From Geobacter sp. UBA6169 (GTDB taxonomy: Bacteria; Desulfobacterota; Desulfuromonadia; Geobacterales; Pseudopelobacteraceae): a DNA stretch of 9,735 nucleotides. Below are positions 1 through 6,181 of this stretch, piece by piece. Below the pieces are notes generated by a model that made no database searches, was not told the origin of the DNA, and was given only the letters and a program-made list of their open reading frames with translations. Position numbers and translations under genes: made by a program. How positions within the stretch are numbered: position 1 is the first letter of the stretch; every line of letters starts with the position of its first letter. The stretch is taken from assembly GCA_002422265.1 (NCBI GenBank), contig DIUB01000210.1:2270-12004 (forward strand), in the 5' to 3' direction.

Positions 1-1391
1 TTACGGTTAATCCCCATAATATCCGCTGCTCGCACCTGGTTACCCCTTGTTTTTTCAAGCACATAGCGGATTAACGGGCGTTCCACTTGCTCCAGTACCC
101 GGTCGTAGATATCCCCCTTGTCCAGCTTCTCGATTCCGTTCATTGAGCTGCGAAGTTTGGCCTCGACAATCGCCTCCAGCGACTGTTCCTGGGGCATGGC
201 ATGGATGGTGTCCTGACGGTTTGTAAGGTTGGAGAAATCATTAATCGTCAAAATAGGGTCATTAGACAAGATTACAGCTCGTTTAATGGTGTTTTCGAGC
301 TCTCGTACATTCCCTGGCCAAGAGTATTTACAAAGCAGTTCCAGAGTATCAGTTGTACATTGCTTGATCACAATTTCTTGTTCGCTGCAAGCACGCTCAA
401 GAAAGTACTCAACCAGAGAGGGGATGTCTTCGCTACGTTCACGTAGTGGAGGCAAGTTAATCGGCACTACGTTCAGGCGATAATAAAGGTCCTCTCTGAA
501 TTCACGGTTTCTGACCCGCTCCTGCAGTTCCTGGTTAGTTGCAGCAATTACACGTACATTGATTTTGATGTTCTGTGAACCGCCTATCCTTGTGATCTCC
601 TGCTCCTGAAGAACCCTCAGAATCTTTGCCTGAAGGTCAAGTGGCATATCGCCTATTTCGTCCAGAAATATTGTGCCATGGTTTGCCTGCTCAAACTTTC
701 CGGTCTTGCGATCTGTAGAACCGGTAAAAGCGCCTCGCTCACTTCCGAAGAGCTCGCTTTCAAGCAGATCCTTGGGGATGGCTGCGCAATTTATTGCGAC
801 AAATGCTTTGCCTAATCTATTTGAGTTAAAGTGGATAGCTCTAGCGATCAGTTCCTTGCCTGTACCTGACTCACCTTGAATAAGAACTGTAATATCACTA
901 TTTGCTACTTTGCCAATGGTCTTGTACACCTCCCTCATTGCCTCGGAGTTACCAGTAATATTATTTTCTAACTGATAATGGTCTTTTAATTCCTGTTTGA
1001 GAAGGGTGACCTGATTCCTAACTTCACGGGCCCGACTTACTTTTTCAATGATTGCATCAATGACCTCAAGGTCAAAAGGTTTGGTGATGTAGTCATAGGC
1101 ACCACGCTTCATGGCTTCTACTGCGTTTTTCATGCCAGCGTCAGCAGTCATCACAACTGCTAGAAGGTCTGGTCGTAATTCTCTGGCTTTATCCAAAAAA
1201 TCGAGGCCTGACATACCCGGCATTTTTATATCTACAATAACGAGGTCGTACGATTGCTCTCTCACCAGCATAAGCGCCTGATTTCCATCCGCAGCCAGAT
1301 CAACCGAATAACCCTTTTTGCGCAGCGCCTTGGAGAGAACCCACCGCATGCTCTCTTCGTCGTCGGCCACCAGAATCCGATGCAATCCCAT
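1..1391 (-). CDS. NtrC-family sigma-54-dependent response regulator (3' end cut by window edge)
   Basis: Transcriptional activator of sigma-54 promoters, driven by phosphorylation. I translated it by hand from the ATG at 1389-1391; 463 codons are open to the left edge with no stop, so only the last few residues are missing. Receiver domain, residues about 4-118: acidic pocket D10/D11, phosphoacceptor D54 (VIVDIKMPG), T82, K104. AAA+ domain, about 145-375: Walker A GESGTGKE 173-180, sigma-54 loop GAFTGS 220-225 (usual form GAFTGA), Walker B FLDEIGD around D244/E245, sensor II WPGNVREL 358-365. C-terminal Fis-type helix-turn-helix from about 440 (GNQVRAADIMGINR). The start has AAAGGA about 8 bases upstream, overlapping the kinase stop 4 bases away, so the two are translationally linked. 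Codons from about 240 to 1250 are far more AT-rich than neighbouring genes. By operon and architecture it partners the kinase upstream. In Geobacter an NtrB/NtrC-type pair (GnfL/GnfM) controls nitrogen-fixation genes; orthology is possible but unproven. Confidence 0.93.
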   Translation of the reverse strand, partial: MGLHRILVADDEESMRWVLSKALRKKGYSVDLAADGNQALMLVREQSYDLVIVDIKMPGMSGLDFLDKARELRPDLLAVVMTADAGMKNAVEAMKRGAYDYITKPFDLEVIDAIIEKVSRAREVRNQVTLLKQELKDHYQLENNITGNSEAMREVYKTIGKVANSDITVLIQGESGTGKELIARAIHFNSNRLGKAFVAINCAAIPKDLLESELFGSERGAFTGSTDRKTGKFEQANHGTIFLDEIGDMPLDLQAKILRVLQEQEITRIGGSQNIKINVRVIAATNQELQERVRNREFREDLYYRLNVVPINLPPLRERSEDIPSLVEYFLERACSEQEIVIKQCTTDTLELLCKYSWPGNVRELENTIKRAVILSNDPILTINDFSNLTNRQDTIHAMPQEQSLEAIVEAKLRSSMNGIEKLDKGDIYDRVLEQVERPLIRYVLEKTRGNQVRAADIMGINR

Positions 1392-1395
1392 AACG

Positions 1396-2496
1396 CTATC
1401 CTTTCGCGGGTGACTGGATCAACGGCAGCAGTACCGTAATCCTGGTCCCCTGTCCCGGCTTTGAATCAATTTTAAGCATACCGCGATGCTCAGCCACGAT
1501 CTTCTGACAGATGGCAACCCCCAGACCGGTGCCGCCATCTTTGGTACTGAAAAACGGTGTGCCAACCTTGGCCAGGTTCTCGACACTGATCCCCGGCCCG
1601 GTATCGCTGACCTCCACCGCCACCATGCGCGAAATGCTCTCATTCCGGGCCAACTGGTATTCGGCCAGCACCCGGCTGGAGACCGTCAGCCTGCCCCCCT
1701 CGCTCATTGCCTCAAGGGCGTTACGAATCAGATTCAGAAAGACCTGGGTCAGCTGGGCCTCATCAGCCATAATAGGCGGGATACTGGGATCAAAGGCGGT
1801 GGTAACAGAGACTTCGCGGCTGCCGGCTGCTTCTCGCTGCAGCAGCATGATATCCCCCAGCACCATATGCAGGTTCACCGGCTGATAACGCGGCCCCCGC
1901 GGTGAGGCCAGCTCCAGCAGCTGGCGGATAATCTTGTCGATCCGCTCCGCCTCCTTGATCATCACCCGTGGATATTCAAGCAGCTCGCTATCACTGTCCA
2001 GCTCCCGCTCCAGCAGTTGAGCCGCACCCTTGATACCTCCCAGCGGATTTTTGACCTCGTGTGCCAGTCCGGCTGCCAGGGTACCCAGGGTAGAAAGCCG
2101 GTCTGCCTGTCGTACCGCCGCCTCCAGCTCACGGATCGAGGTCAGGTCACGCAGGGTCAGAATCACACCAATCGCCTCACCATCAGGACGCAACAGGGGA
2201 AAAGTGGTGGCATTTACCGGCATGACCCGCCCGGTAGGACAGAGTACCACATTATCCTGATCAGACAGGGAAACACCGCTGGAGGCAGTCCGTCCTACCA
2301 TTTCAACCAGCACCGGTTCAGCAACAAAGGTGTCGACAAAACAACTGCCCAACACCTGACGTCGGGATCGGCCGGTCATCTCCTCGGCGGCCGGGTTCAT
2401 CAGGGTTACTGCACCCTCCCGGTTGATGACAATAACACCATCACCAACGCTGTCCAGCACGGTCAACCCGTATTCGCTCAGATCCTCATGTGACAA
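1396..2496 (-). CDS. NtrB-like cytosolic PAS sensor histidine kinase
   Basis: Sensor kinase of 366 residues that should phosphorylate the response regulator encoded 4 bases downstream. The PAS domain covers about residues 8-120 (LDSVGDGVIVINREG; NPAAEEMTG). The HisKA dimerisation and phosphoacceptor domain follows, with H146 in GLAHEVKNPLGGIKGAAQLL, a form typical of NtrB kinases. The HATPase domain has the N box NLIRNALEAM 255-264, G1 DTGPGI 298-303 and G2 GGTGLGVA 321-328. There is no membrane segment or signal peptide, so it acts in the cytoplasm on an internal signal. The start is TTG at 2494-2496, the first in-frame start after the dusB stop, with AGGAG 11 bases upstream inside the end of dusB; the nearby ATG is out of frame. 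The ligand sensed by the PAS domain cannot be read from sequence. Context (dus-kinase-regulator) resembles nifR3-ntrB-ntrC operons, which favours a nitrogen-related role, but this is inference. Confidence 0.92.
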   Translation of the reverse strand: MSHEDLSEYGLTVLDSVGDGVIVINREGAVTLMNPAAEEMTGRSRRQVLGSCFVDTFVAEPVLVEMVGRTASSGVSLSDQDNVVLCPTGRVMPVNATTFPLLRPDGEAIGVILTLRDLTSIRELEAAVRQADRLSTLGTLAAGLAHEVKNPLGGIKGAAQLLERELDSDSELLEYPRVMIKEAERIDKIIRQLLELASPRGPRYQPVNLHMVLGDIMLLQREAAGSREVSVTTAFDPSIPPIMADEAQLTQVFLNLIRNALEAMSEGGRLTVSSRVLAEYQLARNESISRMVAVEVSDTGPGISVENLAKVGTPFFSTKDGGTGLGVAICQKIVAEHRGMLKIDSKPGQGTRITVLLPLIQSPAKG

Positions 2497-2502
2497 AGTA
2501 CG

Positions 2503-3480
2503 CTACGCTCCTGTCTCCCTGATCTGTTCCAGCAACGTCTGTAACTCTTTACAGTTACGGGCCCCATGCACCTGCCTGCGCAGGGTAGCTGCACCGGCAA
2601 TTCCGTGCAGGTACCAGCCCAGATGTTTCTTCATCTCACGTCCGGCAACCGCCTCTCCAAGTTCACTGATACACAGTTCCAGATGACGCTGTGCCGTTAC
2701 TGCCCGTTCCGGGGCGGAGACAGGGGACGGCTCCTTTCCTTCAAGAAGCTCGCGTGTCTGACGGAATATCCACGGATTACCCAAGGCACCCCGAGCCACC
2801 ATCAAGCCGTCGCAACCGGTCTCAGCCAGCATCCGCTGACAATCCTGCGGGGTAAACAGGTCGCCGCTGCCGATAACCGGAATTCTGACCAACTCCTTGA
2901 GTCGCGCAATCTGGCTCCAGTCGGCCTGACCACTGAACATCTGGCTGCGACTGCGGGGATGCAGGGTAATGGCATCACACCCTTCCGCCTCGGCTATCCT
3001 GCCCACTTCCAGCCAGGTATCATCACCACACTGCCAGCCGCTGCGAATCTTGATGGTCAGCGATATGGTGACAGTCCGCCGCACAGCGCGAATAATGGCG
3101 GCAATTCGTGCTGTATCTTTCAGCAGGGCTGATCCGGCACCGGTACCCACCACCTTACGCACCGGGCACCCCATATTGATATCCAGCAGGTCTGCCTGAT
3201 CAGCCACCATTCCAGCGGCCTGGGCCAGCAGAGCCGGGTCGTCACCAAACAGCTGCACCCCCAGGGGGCGGTCAGCGGCCGAACTTGCCAAGAGTGCCAG
3301 CGTCTTTACCCCTTCACGAACCATGCCGTTCACGCTGACCATCTCGGTAAAGGCCAGGCACGCACCCTGCTCGCGACAGATCAACCTGAAAACATGGTTG
3401 GTAACGCCTGCCAGAGGAGCAAGCAACAGGTTGTGATTGAGGGCAAGATTGGCAATAGAGAGCGAACGCAGTAACGACAC
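2503..3480 (-). CDS. dusB: tRNA-dihydrouridine synthase, DusB/NifR3 family
   Basis: FMN- and NADPH-dependent enzyme that reduces specific uridines to dihydrouridine in the tRNA D-loop. From the GTG start the protein is 325 residues, the normal family length. The TIM-barrel opens with LLLAPLAGVTNHVFR (18-32). The catalytic cysteine is C105 in INMGCPVRKV, followed by K143 (TIKIRSGW), H174 (ITLHPRSRSQ) and the FMN phosphate-binding segment IPVIGSGD (200-207) and MVARGALGNPWIF (227-239). The helical tRNA-binding C-terminal domain carries MKKHLGWYLHG. The frame is open upstream to an ATG at 3588, but that extension (36 residues, Cys- and Lys-rich) does not look like Dus. GTG 3478-3480 has AGGAG (3488-3492) exactly 7 bases upstream, so I chose it. 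It is first in the operon with the kinase and regulator; the stop lies 6 bases before the kinase start. Confidence 0.94.
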   Translation of the reverse strand: MSLLRSLSIANLALNHNLLLAPLAGVTNHVFRLICREQGACLAFTEMVSVNGMVREGVKTLALLASSAADRPLGVQLFGDDPALLAQAAGMVADQADLLDINMGCPVRKVVGTGAGSALLKDTARIAAIIRAVRRTVTISLTIKIRSGWQCGDDTWLEVGRIAEAEGCDAITLHPRSRSQMFSGQADWSQIARLKELVRIPVIGSGDLFTPQDCQRMLAETGCDGLMVARGALGNPWIFRQTRELLEGKEPSPVSAPERAVTAQRHLELCISELGEAVAGREMKKHLGWYLHGIAGAATLRRQVHGARNCKELQTLLEQIRETGA

Positions 3481-3487
3481 AGTTGGA

Positions 3488-3492
3488 CTCCT
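3488..3492 (-). promoter_or_regulatory. Ribosome binding site that sets the dusB start
   Basis: Read on the minus strand this is AGGAG followed by 7 bases and GTG. It supports the GTG at 3478-3480 over the longer ATG-initiated frame at 3588, which has no comparable purine-rich site. Confidence 0.75.
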
Positions 3493-3571
3493 GATTATTT
3501 TTTCTACACAAGCGACTCTTTTTTGTGCATTACAATACTGCACTGTTGCGCAACATGCTAACCGTTTTTTC

Positions 3572-3601
3572 TTGCCAAGCAGCTGCAATTAACGCTTTAA
3601 T
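3572..3601 (+). promoter_or_regulatory. Predicted sigma-70 promoter for the tatA/B-family gene
   Basis: TTGCCA (3572-3577) and TTTAAT (3596-3601) are separated by 18 bases and match the -35 and -10 consensus at 5 of 6 positions each. Initiation would fall near 3608, giving a leader of about 24 bases with AAGGAG at 3618-3623. The site lies in the divergent region between this gene and dusB. No equally good promoter was found for dusB on the other strand. Confidence 0.5.
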
Positions 3602-3631
3602 AGGAACAATAAAACTCAAGGAGAAACCACC

Positions 3632-3910
3632 ATGTTCGGTATTGGCATGCCTGAAATGATTGTCATCCTGGTCATTGCACTGATTGTGATCGGCCCCCAG
3701 AAACTGCCCGAGCTGGCCAAATCCCTGGGTAAAGGGTTGGCTGAATTCAAAAAAGCCTCAGATGATTTCCAGCGGAACATGCAGGAGGAAACCCGCCGGG
3801 AAGAGGTAGACGAGCTCATCAAGAAAAAACAGGCAGAGGAATCGGAACTGGCTACCGCCACACAGCCCAAGGAGACTACCTCCGCAGATGAAAGCAAAAA
3901 ATCTGCCTGA
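3632..3910 (+). CDS. tatA: Twin-arginine translocase TatA/TatB-family subunit
   Basis: Small 92-residue membrane protein of the Tat pathway, which exports folded proteins carrying a twin-arginine signal. The N-terminus is a single transmembrane helix (about residues 6-20, MIVILVIALIVI) ended by the GP hinge (21-22). An amphipathic helix follows (KLPELAKSLGKGLAEFKKA, 24-42), then a long charged tail rich in E and K. AAGGAG (3618-3623) lies 8 bases before the ATG. Assignment within the family is ambiguous: E8 and the GPQKLPELA hinge are TatB-like, while the short length is typical of TatA. It is a single-gene unit ending in a strong terminator. The nearby Hox hydrogenase has no twin-arginine signal and is cytosolic, so I do not link the two. 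Confidence 0.9.
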   Translation: MFGIGMPEMIVILVIALIVIGPQKLPELAKSLGKGLAEFKKASDDFQRNMQEETRREEVDELIKKKQAEESELATATQPKETTSADESKKSA

Positions 3911-3935
3911 TTTTTGTTCTACTAGGTACCAACAG

Positions 3936-3964
3936 AAAAGGCCGGGAAGTCCCCCGGCCTTTTT
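3936..3964. terminator. Bidirectional rho-independent terminator
   Basis: Stem GGCCGGG (3940-3946) pairs with CCCGGCC (3953-3959) around a 6-base loop. Four A bases before and five T bases after extend the pairing and supply the U-tract on either strand. It sits 25 bases after the tatA/B stop and 27 bases after the end of the converging hsp20 gene, so it should end both transcripts. Confidence 0.92.
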
Positions 3965-3991
3965 GTCTGCTGGCTCCTTGTATTCTGAAGA

Positions 3992-4441
3992 CTACTTCAC
4001 TTCAATATTAATCTGCTTCGGTTTAACTTCCTCTTTCTTGGGCAGCGTTACGGTCAGCACCCCTTTTTCGCATGTAGCGGCCACCTTTTCCTGATCAACT
4101 GTAGCCGGCAGTTTGAAGCTGCGCTGGAAAGAGCCGAAGTAACGCTCGATCCGGTGGTAGTTTTCCTTCTTAACCTCGCTCTCATGCTTGCGCTCACCCT
4201 TGATGGTCAGCAGACTGTCCTCAATCCGGACATCAATATCCTTTTGTTCAACGTCCGGCAGCTCAGCCTTCAGAACGATTGAATCCTGGGTTTCGTAGAT
4301 ATCCACCGCAGGCTGCCAGATACCTTCCTTGATATCTTCGCCTGAGTAATCATTGTTGCCCCAGGAGAGATTCAGCAGGCGATCCATCTGATCCTGCATG
4401 CTGCGCAGTTCGCGTAACGGGTTGTACTTTACCAGTGCCAT
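3992..4441 (-). CDS. Hsp20 / alpha-crystallin family small heat-shock protein
   Basis: ATP-independent holdase chaperone that binds unfolding proteins in the cytoplasm, 149 residues, which is standard for the family. The short N-terminal arm (MALVKYNPLRELRSMQDQMDR) is the form common in bacterial class A Hsp20. The alpha-crystallin domain spans about residues 42-137 and includes WQPAVDIYE, VLKAELPDV, the SLLTIKGER strand and the signature GVLTVTLPK at 127-135. The C-terminal I-x-I anchor used for oligomer assembly is INI at 144-146. AGGGAGG (around 4450-4456) lies 8 bases before the ATG. It has its own promoter 50-77 bases upstream, next to the hoxH stop, and shares a terminator with tatA/B. 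I see no CIRCE element. Confidence 0.95.
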   Translation of the reverse strand: MALVKYNPLRELRSMQDQMDRLLNLSWGNNDYSGEDIKEGIWQPAVDIYETQDSIVLKAELPDVEQKDIDVRIEDSLLTIKGERKHESEVKKENYHRIERYFGSFQRSFKLPATVDQEKVAATCEKGVLTVTLPKKEEVKPKQINIEVK

Positions 4442-4480
4442 GATGTTATCCTCCCTTGTTTTTTGATAGGTACTGCTGTT

Positions 4481-4492
4481 TTCTGATCAGAA
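4481..4492. promoter_or_regulatory. 12-bp perfect palindrome at the hsp20 start site (possible operator)
   Basis: TTCTGATCAGAA is a perfect palindrome. It overlaps the last bases of the predicted -10 element and the expected transcription start near 4484, a position where a bound repressor would block initiation. A palindrome of this length can also arise by chance, and I recognise no known heat-shock operator here. Confidence 0.3.
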
Positions 4493-4518
4493 GATAAGCA
4501 CTTTTTGTATCCTGTCAA
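4491..4518 (-). promoter_or_regulatory. Predicted sigma-70 promoter of hsp20
   Basis: On the minus strand a perfect TTGACA (4513-4518) is followed after 16 bases by TATCTT (4491-4496), 4 of 6 to the -10 consensus. The -35 box ends only 5 bases from the hoxH stop codon, and no terminator lies between hoxH and this site, so hox transcripts may also read into hsp20. Confidence 0.6.
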
Positions 4519-4523
4519 GGGGG

Positions 4524-5957
4524 CTACCGACTCAAGCGCTGGAGTGATGTTCCATCAGGGGCCAGCAGCTCCACCTGCATCGGCATCCTGCCAACGGCAT
4601 GGGTGGAGCAAGAGAGGCAGGGATCATAGCAACGGATACCGTGCTCTACCCTGTTCAAGAGGCCCTCATCCAGTCTGCTGCCGGAGAGGTATTTTTGGGC
4701 AATCTGCAGCACGGTGCGGTTCATGGCCAGGTTGTTCTGCCCGGTGGCGATAACCAGGTTGACGTAGCTGAGCAGTCCCTGATCATCCACATGGTATTCG
4801 TGGAACAGGGTACCACGCGGCGCTTCCACCACGCCGATGCCGACCCGGTTGTTGGTGCGGGCATGGCTGCGCACCTGCTCATCCAGCAGCTGCGGGTCTT
4901 CCATCAGCTCACCGATCCGCTCCAGACAGTAAAGCAGCTCAATCAGTCGGGCCTGGTGATAGTAAAAGCTGCCCAACACGGGCCCGCCACCATCGCGGAA
5001 CTGACGGAACCGCGTCAACTCCTGTTCGGCCTGGGGTGTTCCGGCATAGCTGGCCACATTCAGACGTGCCAGTGGACCAACCCGGTACATGCCTGCATCA
5101 CCGTCTGTTCCAGCTGGCTTATAGGCGGGAAACTTGAGGTAGCTCCAGCTTTTACTTTCTTCGCCGATAAACTCGTCATAGCGGGACGGATCCGTATCAC
5201 CGGCCAGATGAACACCGTTACTGTCAATGAAACGTAGCAGGCCGTCGTACTGCTCCAAGCCGCCATCAGGCGTCACCAGCCCCAGGAACAGACTGGGGAA
5301 GTTGCCATAGCAGGCAGTTTCTTCCTGCAGACGTTGCAGGGCTTCATAGCCCAGCGCCAATGCCTTTTGGGCGGTTGTCAGGGCCTCAGGCAACCGGGCC
5401 GCAATCCAGTCACGCTTATCAACGGAAAGCGGTTCCCGTACCCCGCCTGAGACTGCCCAGGCCGGATGCACTGAGCGATCTCCCAGCAGCCGGATGGTTT
5501 CCTGCCCGAACTGCCGCAGCCGGATTCCCTCCTTGGCCAGCTCGGGCAGCGCCTCGATCAGGCCGATCAGGTTCCGTTTGGCCGGATCACTCTCCATCCC
5601 CAGTAGCAGATCAGGGCCGGAGAGCAGGAAGAAACTTAAGGCATGGCTCTGCACCAGCTGGGCGTAGTGCATCAGACGCCGCAGCTTCTCCGCCGCAGGG
5701 GGAATTCTGACCCCTTTCAGGGCATCCCCCGCCTTGGCCGACGCCAAGGCATGGCTGACCGGGCAGATACCGCAGATCCGCTCGGTAATAGAGGGCATTT
5801 CACGGTAACTGCGCCCCACACAGAACTTCTCAAACCCGCGAAACTCCGTGACATGAAAACGGGCATCGGCCACTTCTCCGGCATCATTCAGCTGGATGGT
5901 GATCTTAGCGTGCCCTTCAATCCGGGTGACCGGAGCTATGGTAATGGTCTTTGACAT
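4524..5957 (-). CDS. hoxH: Bidirectional NAD(P)-linked [NiFe] hydrogenase, large subunit HoxH
   Basis: Catalytic subunit carrying the Ni-Fe(CN)2CO site that interconverts H2 with protons and electrons. It is 477 residues from ATG 5955-5957, chosen because GGAG (5963-5966) lies 5 bases upstream and MSKTITIAPVTRIEGH is the usual family N-terminus; an in-frame ATG at 5972 would add five residues without a better site. Nickel ligands are in the L1 motif RICGICPVSH (C62, C65, H69) and the L2 motif DPCLSCSTH (C447, C450, H453). Exactly 24 residues follow H453, the extension that a HoxW-type endopeptidase removes after nickel insertion; no such protease is in the window. The motif forms, and linkage to hoxEFUY, fit group 3d. 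It is last in the operon and separated from hoxY by a repeat element, so it depends on its own ribosome site. Confidence 0.96.
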   Translation of the reverse strand: MSKTITIAPVTRIEGHAKITIQLNDAGEVADARFHVTEFRGFEKFCVGRSYREMPSITERICGICPVSHALASAKAGDALKGVRIPPAAEKLRRLMHYAQLVQSHALSFFLLSGPDLLLGMESDPAKRNLIGLIEALPELAKEGIRLRQFGQETIRLLGDRSVHPAWAVSGGVREPLSVDKRDWIAARLPEALTTAQKALALGYEALQRLQEETACYGNFPSLFLGLVTPDGGLEQYDGLLRFIDSNGVHLAGDTDPSRYDEFIGEESKSWSYLKFPAYKPAGTDGDAGMYRVGPLARLNVASYAGTPQAEQELTRFRQFRDGGGPVLGSFYYHQARLIELLYCLERIGELMEDPQLLDEQVRSHARTNNRVGIGVVEAPRGTLFHEYHVDDQGLLSYVNLVIATGQNNLAMNRTVLQIAQKYLSGSRLDEGLLNRVEHGIRCYDPCLSCSTHAVGRMPMQVELLAPDGTSLQRLSR

Positions 5958-5979
5958 ACATTCTCCAAGCATTAACAGC

Positions 5980-6178
5980 TATGGCCCGCAGATAACGCGG
6001 ATTGAGCGGATAAAAAAAATTAAACAGAGAGCAGGTCACGAAAAAACAGAAAAAATCGTATTGGGTAAAACAAAAAAGATGATTGTTGTCTCTATGTCTT
6101 CGACGGTGTCAAAATTTTTGTGTAATTTTGGATCGTATCTGCGTGAATCGGTTCAATCCGCGTCATCCGCGTGCTATA
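5980..6178. repeat. 199-bp MITE-like element with imperfect terminal inverted repeats, between hoxY and hoxH
   Basis: The left arm (5980-6014) and the reverse complement of the right arm (6144-6178) match at 27 of 35 positions, including an uninterrupted 11-base core ACGCGGATTGA. The interior is strongly AT-rich, with an 8-A run at 6012-6019, and encodes no credible protein. The right end is 3 bases from the hoxY stop and the left end is 13 bases from the hoxH ribosome site, so it fills the gap between two genes that are otherwise tightly packed. No clear target-site duplication is visible. Arms of the type GCGGATnACGCGGATTGA resemble interspersed repeats I associate with Geobacter-type genomes, but family membership needs a genome-wide comparison. 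A TTGACA on the minus strand (6107-6112) has no good -10 partner. Confidence 0.7.
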
Positions 6179-6181
6179 AAA

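Noticed and set aside
201..879. Several short plus-strand open frames opposite the response regulator
   Set aside because: They are antisense to a continuous, motif-complete regulator frame and have no protein-like features of their own.
3545..3554. Palindrome GTTGCGCAAC between dusB and the tat gene
   Set aside because: Ten bases is short, it is not clearly placed against a promoter, and I could not match it to a known operator.
3481..3588. N-terminal extension of DusB from the ATG at 3588
   Set aside because: The added 36 residues do not resemble the family, and the GTG at 3480 has an ideal AGGAG site and gives a normal protein length.
6107..6112. TTGACA on the minus strand inside the repeat as a private hoxH promoter
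   Set aside because: No reasonable -10 sequence lies 16-18 bases downstream, so the box alone is not enough.
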